A DNA stretch of 64,000 nt from Paenibacillus sp. CC-CFT747 (GCA_030323305.1 CP106741.1:1999501-2063500), one strand, 5' to 3'; positions 27,672-37,141 are shown, numbered from the stretch's first letter. Program-made: numbers and translations. Notes: a model not told the origin generated them from the sequence alone.

Positions 27672-28397
27672 ATGCCAATGACAGCAGGAGCTAAGAAAAC
27701 AGTTAGATTGGTGCTGGCGGACGATCATCAGCTTTTTCGAGAGGGCGTCAAGCGGATCATCAACATGGAGAACGACCTGGAAGTGGTAGGGGAGTGCGGG
27801 GACGGCATTCAGATCATCGAGCTCTGCAACCAGCTTCGGCCGGATATCGTTCTCATGGACATCAACATGCCGGTGGAGAACGGAGTGGCGGCAACCGAGA
27901 AGCTGAAGGAGATCTTCCCGGCGATCAAGGTTATTATCCTTTCCATTCATGATGATGAGAGCTATGTGTTCGAGACGCTTCGCAAAGGCGCTTCCGGTTA
28001 CCTGCTCAAGGATATGGAAGCCGAGTCGCTCATCAATGCCATCCGCTCCGTTGTTTCCGGCTATGCCTACATTCACCCCAAGGTAACGGGCAAGCTGATC
28101 AACCAGCTTCGCCGGATGACCTATCTCGACGAACGCGGGGTCATGAGCGGCGAACAGGCCATGAAGGAAGCCGGAGTCAAGTATATACATACGCCGAACT
28201 CTCCGCTGACCAAACGGGAAGCCGAAGTGCTGCGTTTGATGGCTGAGGGCAAAAGCAACAAGCTGATCGGAGAAGTGCTCTTCATAAGCGAGAAAACGGT
28301 CAAGAACCACGTCAGCAGCATTCTGCAGAAGATGGAAGTGGAAGACCGCACCCAGGCGGTTATTATCTCCATCAAGAACGGCTGGGTTACCCTGTAA
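27672..28397 (+). CDS. degU: Response regulator DegU
   Basis: DegU controls competence, motility, exoenzymes and biofilm in Bacillus. This 241-residue protein has an N-terminal receiver with the acidic pair ([15 protein letters not shown]), phospho-acceptor Asp63 in LMDINMP, and the conserved Thr/Ser and Lys positions (ILSIHDD, GYLLKDM). A LuxR-type helix-turn-helix lies at the C terminus ([33 protein letters not shown]). It overlaps nothing and starts 4 nt after degS. Its closeness to comF and late flagellar genes matches the B. subtilis order. Confidence 0.96.
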   Translation: MPMTAGAKKTVRLVLADDHQLFREGVKRIINMENDLEVVGECGDGIQIIELCNQLRPDIVLMDINMPVENGVAATEKLKEIFPAIKVIILSIHDDESYVFETLRKGASGYLLKDMEAESLINAIRSVVSGYAYIHPKVTGKLINQLRRMTYLDERGVMSGEQAMKEAGVKYIHTPNSPLTKREAEVLRLMAEGKSNKLIGEVLFISEKTVKNHVSSILQKMEVEDRTQAVIISIKNGWVTL

Positions 28398-28608
28398 AGG
28401 ACAATAAACCTTAGATGACAGAGGCCCTATAACGTCCGCGTTTAGAGGCTAATCGTACAGATCAGGATCCAAGCCGGGAGAGCTCTTCCATACGGAGCCT
28501 CCTTTCCCGCGTTCGCAAATTTCCGCTTTCTCCTTGTCCCAAGTGGACACATTCCTTGGAACTCTGGGCATCCTTGCGGCATATACTATCTCAAAGGAGG
28601 TAGCCGCG

Positions 28609-29010
28609 ATGATGATGGGAATCTTGCTGATCGTCGGGATCTACGGATTGTGCGCTGCAATCATCCATACGGTTCATTACATTCGGCACAAAGCCGGCCG
28701 GCCGCGTGCTATACATCTCGTTCTAATCTCCAAAAACAATGCCAGCCATATGGAATGGTATTTGTATTCCTTCTTGTTCTTCTCCTGGCTGAGGGGACGG
28801 CTCGCCGATGTGACCGTGTTCGATAACGGCTCCACCGACGATACGTGCGACATAGTCCGGAAGGTCGCAAGAAGAAGGCCTTATATCCGGTTACACGAAT
28901 CCACTCGGGAACTGGAACACTTTCTTGAGGAACATGACCAACAGCCTATGCTTCTGCTTCACCTGGACCAGGTGAACCTCAATCCCGAGCAGGCCCTGCA
29001 TTTGTGGTAA
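28609..29010 (+). CDS. Small membrane protein with a glycosyltransferase-2-like segment
   Basis: A 133-residue protein with one N-terminal membrane segment (ILLIVGIYGLCAAIIHTVHY) and then a soluble part that resembles the first half of a GT-A fold: IHLVLISKNNASHMEWYL followed by VTVFDNGSTDDTCDIVRKVA. The NGSTDDT stretch is like the nucleotide-sugar binding strand of family-2 glycosyltransferases, but the remaining catalytic motifs are absent, so enzymatic activity is doubtful. ATG 28609 follows AAAGGAGG by 8 nt; longer upstream starts have no ribosome site. It sits between degU and comFA where B. subtilis has degV. Function unknown. Confidence 0.6.
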   Translation: MMMGILLIVGIYGLCAAIIHTVHYIRHKAGRPRAIHLVLISKNNASHMEWYLYSFLFFSWLRGRLADVTVFDNGSTDDTCDIVRKVARRRPYIRLHESTRELEHFLEEHDQQPMLLLHLDQVNLNPEQALHLW

Positions 29011-29044
29011 ACGCTTACAATAAATGGGAAAAGGGAGAGGCGCC

Positions 29045-31097
29045 TTGAAGGCAACTGTCTATGCCGTAAGAAGAAGCGGCCGGTGGTCCTGGAACGCATC
29101 CTTGGACATCCGGGTCGATCAAAGGTTTTGGTTCCGCCATGGTGCCGGCACCGGCATGATCGGGCTCGAACCAAATCTGTCCTGGGGACAAGCCCTTTGG
29201 CTCCGAAAAGCCTTGGAAGAGGCAAGGTTTCAGCCAAAGGACCTCAACGAAGTGAGGAGGGAATTCGCGGCACGTTTGATTCAGCTTGGCCTAACCGAAA
29301 AGGCGTCAGAAGCACTGAAGCCTGTTTTCTTATCCGGCGACCGGATGGAGAAAACAGGCTTCGCTGCGTTCAGCGAAGAAAAAGCGAGAGCCGAGCAGGC
29401 GCTGGCCGCCCGGCTGGCGGAGCCGATGCGCGGGCGTTCCCTGCTCCTGGAGGAGCTCGTCCGCCTGCTTGCGGACGAAGGGAAAGGGGCCGACGGCCTG
29501 GTGTCGGCCCTGCAGCTTGCCGCTCTCGAAGGGAGGGTGCGGCTCGCCGCCGGCGTGGACCGGATCGACCGCCGCTTTCTGTGGCGGTCGACGGTTCAGT
29601 TCCGCTGCCGCCGGTGCGGAAGCGGAGAGGAGGGCATGAACGTCAGTGAATGTCCCTACTGCGGCGGGCCGTGCCCGTACTGCGAGCGCTGTCTGACCAT
29701 GGGCAGGGCACGGTTCTGTGCCCTGCTCGTGGAGGGGGCGGAGGCGGGACACGGGAGGGCGGTGGACGTGGAGGCGGCGCTGGCCCGGGAGCTGGCGCTG
29801 GCGTTGCTTCGGCGGCGGGGCCGCAGGGGCACGGGACGGGTCGGCAAGGCTTAGTTACCGCTCAGGCGGGAGCGTTGTCCGGCCGAGCTGACCGCAGCGG
29901 AGCTGCAATGGCCGCCGCATCCGCCCGGCCGGGAGCGCCGCAAGCCTTGGCCGCCCGCGCCGGTCTCCTGCGGGACGACGACACGGTCATCACCGGACGG
30001 CTGTGGGGCTTGAGCCCGGCCCAGACCGGAGCGTCGCAGGCGGGCCTGGCTTTCCTGCGGGAGAGCGCCGCCCGCCAAGCCGCTGGGGGAGCGGCCAAGC
30101 CCCGTTTCCTCATCTGGGCTGTGACGGGTGCCGGCAAGACGGAGATGATCTTCCCGCTGATTGAGTACGAGGTGAACCGCGGCCGCGCCGTCTGCGTGGC
30201 AACCCCGAGGCGCGATGTGGTGCTGGAGCTGCTGCCCCGCATCCGCCGGGCGTTTCCGGACAACACAGTCGTGGCGTTGTACGGCGGAAGCCCGAACAAA
30301 TGGGAAAGGGGCGAGATTACGCTCGCCACGACGCATCAGCTGATGCGGTTCCGGGAGAGCTTCGATCTGGTCGTCATCGATGAGCTCGATGCCTTTCCTT
30401 ACCACAATAACGATCAGCTGCAGTATGCGGCTCTTCAGGCGGCCAAGCCGACGGGACGATACATTTTTCTATCGGCCACACCGCCGGCAGCTTTGCAGAG
30501 GGAGATTCGGAAGGGAAAGCTTCCCCACGCCAAAGTACCGGTTCGCTACCACCGCCATCCCCTCCCCGTTCCAGTTCTGCTGCGGTTGAAGCCCCTCCGG
30601 AGCTTTGCCGAAGGAGGCCATCTGCCGGTCAAGCTGGTGCAGACGATTCGGGCCTCTCTGGACCGGGGAGCGCAGATGTTCGTCTTTGTTCCGCAGATCA
30701 AGCTGGTGGAGCCCTTGGTCGCTCTGCTGCAAAAAGCTTTCCCGGGCATATAGTAGGCGGAACCTCCTCCAAGGATGCGGAGCGGACGGAGAAGGTGGTC
30801 GATTTCCGCCAGGGCCGCATTCGGATGCTCGTCACCACCACCATCCTGGAACGGGGAGTAACGGTGCCGAAGACCGACGTTGTGATCCTCGACGCAGGTT
30901 CTCCCCTGTTTGATGAAGCCGCCTTGGTCCAAATGGCGGGCCGGGCCGGCCGGTCCAAGGATGACCCGAAGGGGCGGGTGTATTATGCCGCTGCAGAGGT
31001 AACGGGTTCGCAGGCCGGTGCCATTCGCCAGATCACCCGTATGAACCGAATCGCCCGCCGGGAGGGCTACCTGCTTCCCGAGGAGGAGAGAACATGA
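29045..31097 (+). CDS. comFA: Competence DNA helicase ComFA, two frame breaks
   Basis: ComFA is a DEAD-box-like ATPase needed for uptake of transforming DNA. The first part ends with a four-cysteine zinc motif (CRRCGSG, then CPYCGGPCPYCERCLTMGR). The helicase core follows: IWAVTGAGKTEMIFPLIEYE (Walker A), VVIDELDAFPY (DEXD), IFLSATPP (motif III) and, near the end, VTTTILERGVTVPKTDVVIL and QMAGRAGRSKDDPKGRV (motifs V-VI). The frame breaks once between about 29780 and 29850, in GC-rich runs, and once at 30744-30746 (GGG should be GGGG, restoring FPGHIVGGTSSKDAERTEK). TTG 29045 after AAAGGGAG is the likely start. The stop overlaps the comFC start by 4 bp. comFB is absent. Confidence 0.88.
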
Positions 31098-31882
31098 ACG
31101 ATAACCAAAGCAAGGCGGGAGCGGGCCTCTGGCTGCAACGAATGAAGCATTTCATCGAAGGGACCAGCCGCATGCTGGCCCCTTCCCGCCGCGAATGCCT
31201 CATCTGCCATTCCCCCATCCAGGGAGAGCCGCCCCCGCTCAGCCTGTGCCGGGGGTGCTTCGGGCAAATTCCCTGGATTACGGACATCCGCTGCCCCATG
31301 TGCGGCCGCTATGAAGAGTGCCATGACTGCAAACGGCGGACAGAGGCCTTTTTCCGCTGCAGCCGTAGTGCGGTCCGGTATAACGAGCTGATGAAGGAGT
31401 GGCTCGCCCTCTACAAATACCGGGGGCAGGAGAAGCTTCTTCCCGTTTTCGGAGGGATGCTGTATCACGGCTATAGCAAGCTGCTTCAGAGCGGGGAGTG
31501 GAACGGCCAAGCCCCCGACCTGATCACCTTCACCCCGGTTAACGAGCAGCGTCTCCTGGAGCGCGGCTTCAACCAGGCCGAACAGCTGGCCCGGCATCTG
31601 GGCCGAGAGGTTAAGCGGCCGGTCGTTCCTCTGCTGAGACGGGTCCGCTATACCGGGAAGCAGAGCTTCAAGACCCGGGCGGAGCGGCTGGCGGATCTCG
31701 CGGGGGCTTTTTCCCTGGAAGAAGATGCGGTTCGGAGGCTGAGGGCTGGCCATCATGGCAGTCCGCTTCGGATCGTCCTGGTGGACGACATCTACACGAC
31801 GGGGAGCACGCTTAACCAATGCTCGGCTGTCATCTGCTCGGCCCTCCCGGCAGAAGTCTATGGTTTGGCCTGGGCCAGGTAA
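31094..31882 (+). CDS. comFC: ComFC, phosphoribosyltransferase-like competence protein
   Basis: ComFC is a double-zinc-finger, PRTase-fold protein required for DNA uptake and thought to work with ComFA. The 262-residue protein has Cys pairs at the N terminus (CLICHS, CRGCFG, CPMCGRYEECHDCKRR) and the PRPP-binding loop IVLVDDIYTTGSTL near the C terminus, preceded by the conserved ERGFNQAEQLARHL and R-x5-Q segments. ATG 31094 overlaps the comFA stop (ATGA), indicating translational coupling. Confidence 0.95.
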   Translation: MNDNQSKAGAGLWLQRMKHFIEGTSRMLAPSRRECLICHSPIQGEPPPLSLCRGCFGQIPWITDIRCPMCGRYEECHDCKRRTEAFFRCSRSAVRYNELMKEWLALYKYRGQEKLLPVFGGMLYHGYSKLLQSGEWNGQAPDLITFTPVNEQRLLERGFNQAEQLARHLGREVKRPVVPLLRRVRYTGKQSFKTRAERLADLAGAFSLEEDAVRRLRAGHHGSPLRIVLVDDIYTTGSTLNQCSAVICSALPAEVYGLAWAR

Positions 31883-31935
31883 CCCGGATAGTAGGTAAAT
31901 CTATACAAACCCGCCGCGTTTGCTGTACACTATAG

Positions 31936-31980
31936 GCAGCCGGAAGGCTGCTTGTCCGGCTGCACGCCGGAGTCCTTTTT
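31936..31980 (+). promoter_or_regulatory. Tandem hairpins with a mutually exclusive alternative fold before yvyF
   Basis: Hairpin 1 (31936-31951) is GCAGCC-GGAA-GGCTGC with a GNRA loop. Hairpin 2 (31955-31971) is TCCGGC-TGCAC-GCCGGA followed by GTCCTTTTTC, like a terminator. A third, longer pairing, GCAGCCGGA (31936-31944) with TCCGGCTGC (31955-31963), would disrupt both. The layout is that of an attenuator, or simply a terminator for the comF operon. Confidence 0.5.
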
Positions 31981-32013
31981 CAAAGGGAATATAGAAGCAG
32001 GGGGCTTGATTTC

Positions 32014-32433
32014 ATGAGCTTAAATGTTGACAACTGTCCGCGCTGCGGAAAAATGTACCAGAAGAACCCTAGGGACCTGTGTCCGTCCTGCATCAAGGAA
32101 ATGGACCTCCAATACGAGAAATGCATCGCCCACTTGCGGGCCAACCGGGGAATCGACCTCCAAGAGCTGAGCGAAGCGACCGGGGTACCGGTCCGGCAGA
32201 TCATCAAGTTTATCCGCGAGGGACGCATTTCCATTATCAACACGCCGAATATCCATTACCCTTGCGAGGTATGCGGAGGCCCGATCCGGGACCAGGCTAT
32301 CTGCGACTCCTGCCGGCAGCGCCTTTCGAAGGAAGTCTCCAACACGCTCGAGGACGAGAAGAGAAGGGAAGAGCTTCGGCGGCGGCAGAACCAGACGGGC
32401 TTTAACATCAGCGAACGGCTGAGGGACCGGTAA
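32014..32433 (+). CDS. yvyF: YvyF-type flagellar protein with zinc fingers
   Basis: A 139-residue protein with two Cys4 zinc clusters: CPRCGKM with CPSC near the N terminus, and CEVCGG with CDSC near residue 85-105. Between them lies a helix-turn-helix-like segment (IDLQELSEATGVPVRQIIKFIREG). The charged C-terminal tail (EDEKRREELRRRQNQ) is typical of the family called flagellar operon protein TIGR03826/YvyF. Its position directly before flgM is conserved. The function is not established; a regulatory role in flagellar gene expression is suspected. Confidence 0.88.
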   Translation: MSLNVDNCPRCGKMYQKNPRDLCPSCIKEMDLQYEKCIAHLRANRGIDLQELSEATGVPVRQIIKFIREGRISIINTPNIHYPCEVCGGPIRDQAICDSCRQRLSKEVSNTLEDEKRREELRRRQNQTGFNISERLRDR

Positions 32434-32550
32434 CGCTTTTTTCGACAAAAAGGCCACGCTTCGTATGGGACTGGGGTCTCGTCTTTACCCGTGGGCAGCG
32501 GCGGAACGGCCGCCGGATAAGGAACATGTACCCAATTTCGCAAGATCATC

Positions 32551-32606
32551 TAACATATAAGGATTCGGCTGCCGATAATAGGAGTAAGGATTATCGGTGT
32601 TTTTTT
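32551..32606 (+). promoter_or_regulatory. Terminator whose 5' arm is also a sigma-D -10 element, before flgM
   Basis: CCGATAAT (32572-32579) pairs with ATTATCGG (32590-32597) and is followed by seven T (32600-32606): a terminator for the comF-yvyF unit. The 5' arm is also GCCGATAA (32571-32578), a sigma-D -10 with TAAC (32551-32554) as -35 at 16 nt. A transcript starting near 32585 would lack the 5' arm and escape termination. Confidence 0.6.
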
Positions 32607-32634
32607 ATTTATAACCGAATGAGGTGAACTGACC

Positions 32635-32913
32635 ATGAAAATTAACGAAACTCCAAGAGTAGGAAACGTTAACCCCTATAAGAGACAACAGCAGGAGGCC
32701 CGAGAGGCTCTAACGACCGGAAAGAAGGGGAAAGCGAAGGACGAGGTGCAGATATCCGCGGAAGCCAAGGAGCTGCAGGAAGCCCAAGGGACCCAGCAGA
32801 GCGCCGAGCTGCGCAGCAAACGGATCGCCGAGCTGAAGCAAGCGGTCAGCACCGGAACGTATCATGTGGATGCCGGCAAGATCGCCGAGAAGCTTCTCCC
32901 TTACATCAAGTAA
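32635..32913 (+). CDS. flgM: Anti-sigma-D factor FlgM
   Basis: FlgM binds and inhibits the flagellar sigma factor (sigma-D/28) until the hook-basal body is done. The 92-residue protein matches the family: N-terminal MKINETPRVGNVNPYKR, the middle DEVQISAEAKELQ, and the C-terminal sigma-binding helix RSKRIAELKQAVSTGTYHVDAGKIAEKLL. GAGGTGAACTG precedes ATG 32635. It opens the flgM-flgN-flgK-flgL unit, and a sigma-D type promoter upstream would give the usual autoregulation. Confidence 0.95.
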   Translation: MKINETPRVGNVNPYKRQQQEAREALTTGKKGKAKDEVQISAEAKELQEAQGTQQSAELRSKRIAELKQAVSTGTYHVDAGKIAEKLLPYIK

Positions 32914-32944
32914 ACGCAAACCATAAAGAAATCAGGTGAACCGC

Positions 32945-33445
32945 ATGGCGCTTCAAGGATTAATCGAATCGATGGAGAAACTGACCGCCCTCCACGGCAT
33001 GCTGATCGAGCTCGGCAAGCAGAAAACAAGTGTCCTCGTCCATAACGAGGTCGAGCAGCTCAACCGGCTGGTCCAGCAGGAATCCCAGGTGGTCCGGCAG
33101 ATCACGGAATGGAACGGCAAGCGGGAGGCGGCGGTCATGGAGTTCCTGCTTCACAAAGGCTTCCGGCCGAGCCCGAACGTGACCGTAAGCGAGCTGACGA
33201 AGCTGATTTTTAACGCGGAGGAGAAGCAGACCGTGCTGAACCTTCAGCAGCTCCTGTTGGGCCGGATTACCGAGCTCCGCCAGCTGAATGCGGTCAACCA
33301 GCAGCTGATCGAGCAGTCGCTGGCTTTTATCGATTACTCCTTGGATGTCGTACTGGGTCCCCCGGAGGACGAGGCGGTTTACCGCAATCCGATGCAGCAG
33401 AACTCCCGTGCGAAGCGCAACGGTTATTTTGATACAAGAGCATAA
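32945..33445 (+). CDS. flgN: FlgN, flagellar hook-filament junction chaperone
   Basis: FlgN is the export chaperone for FlgK and FlgL. This 166-residue, strongly helical protein has the family pattern: LIESMEKLTALHGMLIELGKQKT near the start, an N-terminal coiled region, and LLLGRITELRQLNAVNQQLI in the last helix. ATG 32945 is chosen; AGGTGA at 32934-32939 is its ribosome site and contains the spurious GTG start at 32936. Location between flgM and flgK is diagnostic. Confidence 0.9.
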   Translation: MALQGLIESMEKLTALHGMLIELGKQKTSVLVHNEVEQLNRLVQQESQVVRQITEWNGKREAAVMEFLLHKGFRPSPNVTVSELTKLIFNAEEKQTVLNLQQLLLGRITELRQLNAVNQQLIEQSLAFIDYSLDVVLGPPEDEAVYRNPMQQNSRAKRNGYFDTRA

Positions 33446-33478
33446 GGCCGCCGTCCGGCCGCAGGAAGGAAGTACCGC

Positions 33479-35025
33479 ATGAGATCAACTTTTCACAGTC
33501 TGGAAATATCGAAGAGGGCGTTGTTCACCCAGCAGGCCGCTCTTTCCACCACGGGGCATAACATTGCCAACGCCAACACGGAGGGCTATTCCCGTCAGGT
33601 CGTCAACATGAAGGCGGCGCGCCCGATCGAAGCGGTGGGGCTTTCGCATTCCACGGCTCCTGGTCAGCTCGGCATGGGGGTCGAATTCGATTCGATCACC
33701 CGAATCCGCGAGAAGTTTCTGGACGATCAGTTCCGTAACGAGAACAAATCCTTGGGCAGCTGGTCGGTCCGTCAGGATACGCTCGAGAAGCTGGAGACGA
33801 TCCTCGCCGAGCCTTCGGAAACGGGGATACGAACGGTCGTCAACAATTTCTTCAAGGCGTGGTCCGATCTCAGCAAGGACCCGGAGAAGACCGACGGCCG
33901 CAAAATCGTCCGGGAAGCCGCCATGGCCATGGCCGATGCCTTCAATACGACGAGCCGCCAGCTGGAGGACCTGAAGGGGGACCTTACGGCGAACATTAAC
34001 GTCAAAATCAGCCAGGTGAACACCCAGATCGATTCGATCTCTAGGCTGAATGCCGAGATCCAGCGGGTTGAGGGCTTGGGGGACAACGCCAACGACCTGA
34101 GGGACCAGCGGGACCTGTTGACCGATCAGCTTTCGAAGATCGTCAACATTCAAGTGCAGGACTCCCCCAAGGCTATACGATCACGATGGGATCGGCTGCT
34201 TTGGTAGAAGGAGCGCAAGCGACCCCGTTAACCGTGGATTCCGTCAATGCCGCGTATGGTTCGGGCGCTCTGAACAATGGAGAAATCCATGGAATGATTC
34301 TGTCCCGGGACAAGTATGTCGCCGATTACCAGAACCAGATCGATACGCTGGTTAACACCATTGCCAATGGAGAAATCGAGATCACGATTCCGAAGGGCTC
34401 GGTTCTTCCCAACAACACGGTTCTGGGCAATAAAACCTACACTGGAGCGGACCGTGAACTTAAGGAAGACCTGACGGTTAAGGTTAACGGCCTGAACGGG
34501 CTGCACAAGCTCGGGTATATCTTCAGCGATACGCCGACGGCGGCGGGAGACTTCTTCACCGGGACGACGGGGGCGACCTTTCAGGTGAACCCGGATATCG
34601 TCAAGAATGCAAACCTGATCGCCACCTCGCTCCGGACAACGGGAACCGGTACATCCGATACCGTAATCAGCGGGAACAACACGATGGCCCTGCTCATCTC
34701 CGGCTTGACCAACACCAAGTTCACGTTCCCGGCAGCCGTCGCCGGAACCCCGGACACGAAGGCAACGGTCGACGACTTTTTCCGTTCTACGGTAGGCCAG
34801 TTAGGCGTACAAACCCAGGAGGCCACCCGCCAGGCGGGCAATCAGAGGGTCCTCACCGACCAGGTGGATTCCAGAAGACAATCCGTCAGTCAGGTGTCCT
34901 TGGACGAGGAAATGTCCAACATGATCAAGTTCCAGCATGCTTACAATGCGGCGGCACGCGCCATGACCACGTTCGACGAAATGCTGGACAAGGTCATCAA
35001 CAGCATGGGAGTCGTAGGCAGATAA
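33479..35025 (+). CDS. flgK: Flagellar hook-associated protein 1 FlgK, one frame break
   Basis: FlgK is the first hook-filament junction protein. The N-terminal rod-type signature (FHSLEISKRALFTQQAAL, then GHNIANANTEGYSRQ) and the C-terminal segment VSQVSLDEEMSNMIKFQHAYNAAARAMTTFDEMLDKVINSMG (shown here in part) are clear. In the C-run 34164-34168 one C is missing; restoring it joins VNIQVQDSP to QGYTITMGSAALVEG. The restored length is about 515 residues, within the family range. A ribosome site (GGAAGG) precedes ATG 33479. flgL follows after 37 bp. Confidence 0.93.
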
Positions 35026-35062
35026 TGGCTGCCCTATCAAGCTGACAAAAGGTGGATAAGAA

Positions 35063-35977
35063 ATGCCCTATAGAGTAACGCAAGGTATGATGAGCAGCCA
35101 GCTCATGCGCAACCTGAACGCCAACCTGCACCGGATGGACAAATGGCAGAACCAGATGTCGACCGGACGCAAAATCAACGCGCCTTCGGACGATCCCGTC
35201 GGCATTACCTTCTCCATGCGGTACCGCAGCGAGCTGACGGCGAACGACCAGTACCAGCGCAACGTGGACAGCGCCGTCTCCTGGCTGGATTACACGGATA
35301 CGACGATGAACCAGGCAGGAAGTGTCCTGCAGCGGCTTAGGGAGCTCGCGGTACAGGGCTCGAACGGAACGAACCCGGATACGGCGATGAAATCCATTCA
35401 GAGCGAAGTGGGCGAGCTGTACAACCAGATGATCGATATCGCCAACTCGACGTTTAACGGGAAGGCGGTCTTTAACGGCCAGAACACAACCCAAGCTCCG
35501 TACCCGAAGACGGGAATCGCGGATCTGGATTTGACGACGCTTAAGCCGGCGGATTCCGGAGAGATCAAGTACGAGGTCGGAGCGGGGATCAAGTTGCCGA
35601 TCAACGTCAACGGCAACGAGGTGTTCGGCGGGACGACCGAGACGGACAGCATTTTTCAAATCTTCAAGGAGCTTCATACGGCGCTGGGCAGCAGTGATTA
35701 TTCCGCGGTCTCTTCCCTCATCGGAAAGATTGACAGCCGCAACGATAAGTTCCTGGAAACCCGCTCCCAGGTAGGGGCGCGGATGAACCGGATCGACCTG
35801 ATCCAGGGGCGGCTGGCGGACATCAACATCAACCTCCAGAGCCTTCAGTCCAAGACCGAAGACGCCGATATGGCGGAGGTTATCACCAACATGAAGATGG
35901 ATGAGAACGTGTACCAAGCCTCCTTGTCCGTCGGCTCCAAGCTCATTCAGCCGAGCCTGGTGGATTTCCTGAGATAG
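35063..35977 (+). CDS. flgL: Flagellar hook-associated protein 3 FlgL
   Basis: FlgL is the second hook-filament junction protein and resembles flagellin. The 304-residue protein starts YRVTQGMMSSQLMRNLNANL, has the flagellin-like DDPVGITFSMRYRSELTAND near residue 40, and ends with helix SKTEDADMAEVITNMKMDEN and VYQASLSVGSKLIQPSLVDF. The frame is intact. It follows flgK and is followed after 13 bp by the YviE-type gene. Confidence 0.95.
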   Translation: MPYRVTQGMMSSQLMRNLNANLHRMDKWQNQMSTGRKINAPSDDPVGITFSMRYRSELTANDQYQRNVDSAVSWLDYTDTTMNQAGSVLQRLRELAVQGSNGTNPDTAMKSIQSEVGELYNQMIDIANSTFNGKAVFNGQNTTQAPYPKTGIADLDLTTLKPADSGEIKYEVGAGIKLPINVNGNEVFGGTTETDSIFQIFKELHTALGSSDYSAVSSLIGKIDSRNDKFLETRSQVGARMNRIDLIQGRLADININLQSLQSKTEDADMAEVITNMKMDENVYQASLSVGSKLIQPSLVDFLR

Positions 35978-35990
35978 GAGGGGACGGGCC

Positions 35991-36560
35991 GTGGTTTCCA
36001 TTCCCCAGCTTCAAATTCGCCAGCAGTACGGTCGTATTGGAATTGACGCGGATCCGGGCCGGCAGAGCATCGAACAGCCGAAGGCCGAGGTGCAGATCAA
36101 GACCACACCGGCCAAGCTGGACATTCATTCCCCGCAGGGCGAGCTGGAGATTGATCAGAGCCGGGCGTGGGACGCTCTTGGCAAGGGCAACATCCTGGAA
36201 TCGATGCATCGCATCTATTCCCAGGCGCACGAGATCCTGCTGCAGGGGATTGCTCACCGGGTGGAGTACGGCAACCGCCTGGCGGACATCTCCAAGCCCG
36301 GCAATCCCATTGCCGATAATGCCGAGCAGGAGGCGTATCATTTTCCCGAGTTCGATTATTATGGCCCGGCTTCCATGGACAACGTGGATATTCGGTATAC
36401 CGCTCACAAGCCCGAGATTCAGGTGACGGAGGGCCGCGTGGATATTAACGTAATTCCTCATAAGCCGGTAATCGAGTACATTAGAGGGAAGCTGGACATT
36501 TACATGCAGCAGTACCCCAAGGTGGAATATATTCCGCCTACTATTGATACCGTCAGGTAG
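35991..36560 (+). CDS. yviE: YviE-like DUF6470 protein
   Basis: A 189-residue protein with no signal peptide, rich in short repeats of the form (x)VDI or (K)LDI: LDIHSPQGELEIDQ, VDIRYTAHKPEIQV, VDINVIPHKPVIEY, LDIYMQQYPKVEY. That alternation suggests beta strands. It matches the YviE family found between flgL and fliW in Bacillales. The function is unknown; its place suggests assembly or export of the filament. GTG 35991 follows a GAGGGG-type site. Confidence 0.85.
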   Translation: MVSIPQLQIRQQYGRIGIDADPGRQSIEQPKAEVQIKTTPAKLDIHSPQGELEIDQSRAWDALGKGNILESMHRIYSQAHEILLQGIAHRVEYGNRLADISKPGNPIADNAEQEAYHFPEFDYYGPASMDNVDIRYTAHKPEIQVTEGRVDINVIPHKPVIEYIRGKLDIYMQQYPKVEYIPPTIDTVR

Positions 36561-36698
36561 ACTTTCTTCATAGCAAAGGCTGGACAGGACGGGGATTCTC
36601 CGTCTTTTTTGGCTTTTTTCGACAAAAGGGCAGGAAACCTTTGTTTTCTTGTAGAAAACCCCATGAGGAAACAACCTGCTTAAGAGAGGATGAGGGAC

Positions 36699-37136
36699 GT
36701 GTTAGTAACCACCCGTTGGTTTGGTGACATAGAGGTGCAGGAAGACGAGATTTTTACTTTTCCGCAGGGGCTTCCGGGGTTTCCGGACCATCAGCGGTTT
36801 ATGATCATTCGCAACGAGGGAGAGGTTCCGGTCTCATACCTTCAGTCGGTGGACGAGGGAGAGCTGACGTTTATTCTCGCCGATCCGTTCTACTTCTTCC
36901 CGGGGTACCAGGTGGAGCTGACCGAAGGAATGAAAGAGGAATTGGGCATGCCGGAGCCAGAGGACCTCGTCATCATGGTGATCCTTTCGGTGCCGGATTC
37001 CTTAGAGGACGCCACCGCCAATCTGCTTGCTCCCCTGGCCATTCATACGAAGACCCGAACCGGCAAGCAGCTCGTCCTTCACCAGTCGGAGTATAAGACG
37101 AAGCACAAGCTCATTCCCGAGAACCAAGGAGGCTGA
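36699..37136 (+). CDS. fliW: Flagellar assembly factor FliW
   Basis: FliW binds flagellin and CsrA, so that free flagellin frees CsrA to repress hag translation. The 145-residue protein carries family motifs VQEDEIFTFPQGLPGF, LQSVDEGELTFILADPF, and LLAPLAIHTKTRTGKQLVL. GTG 36699 is chosen because AGAGAGG ends 9 nt upstream; ATG 36690 directly abuts that site and would have no spacing. csrA follows after 5 bp, so the two antagonists are co-translated. Confidence 0.94.
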   Translation: MLVTTRWFGDIEVQEDEIFTFPQGLPGFPDHQRFMIIRNEGEVPVSYLQSVDEGELTFILADPFYFFPGYQVELTEGMKEELGMPEPEDLVIMVILSVPDSLEDATANLLAPLAIHTKTRTGKQLVLHQSEYKTKHKLIPENQGG

Positions 37137-37141
37137 ACCCG

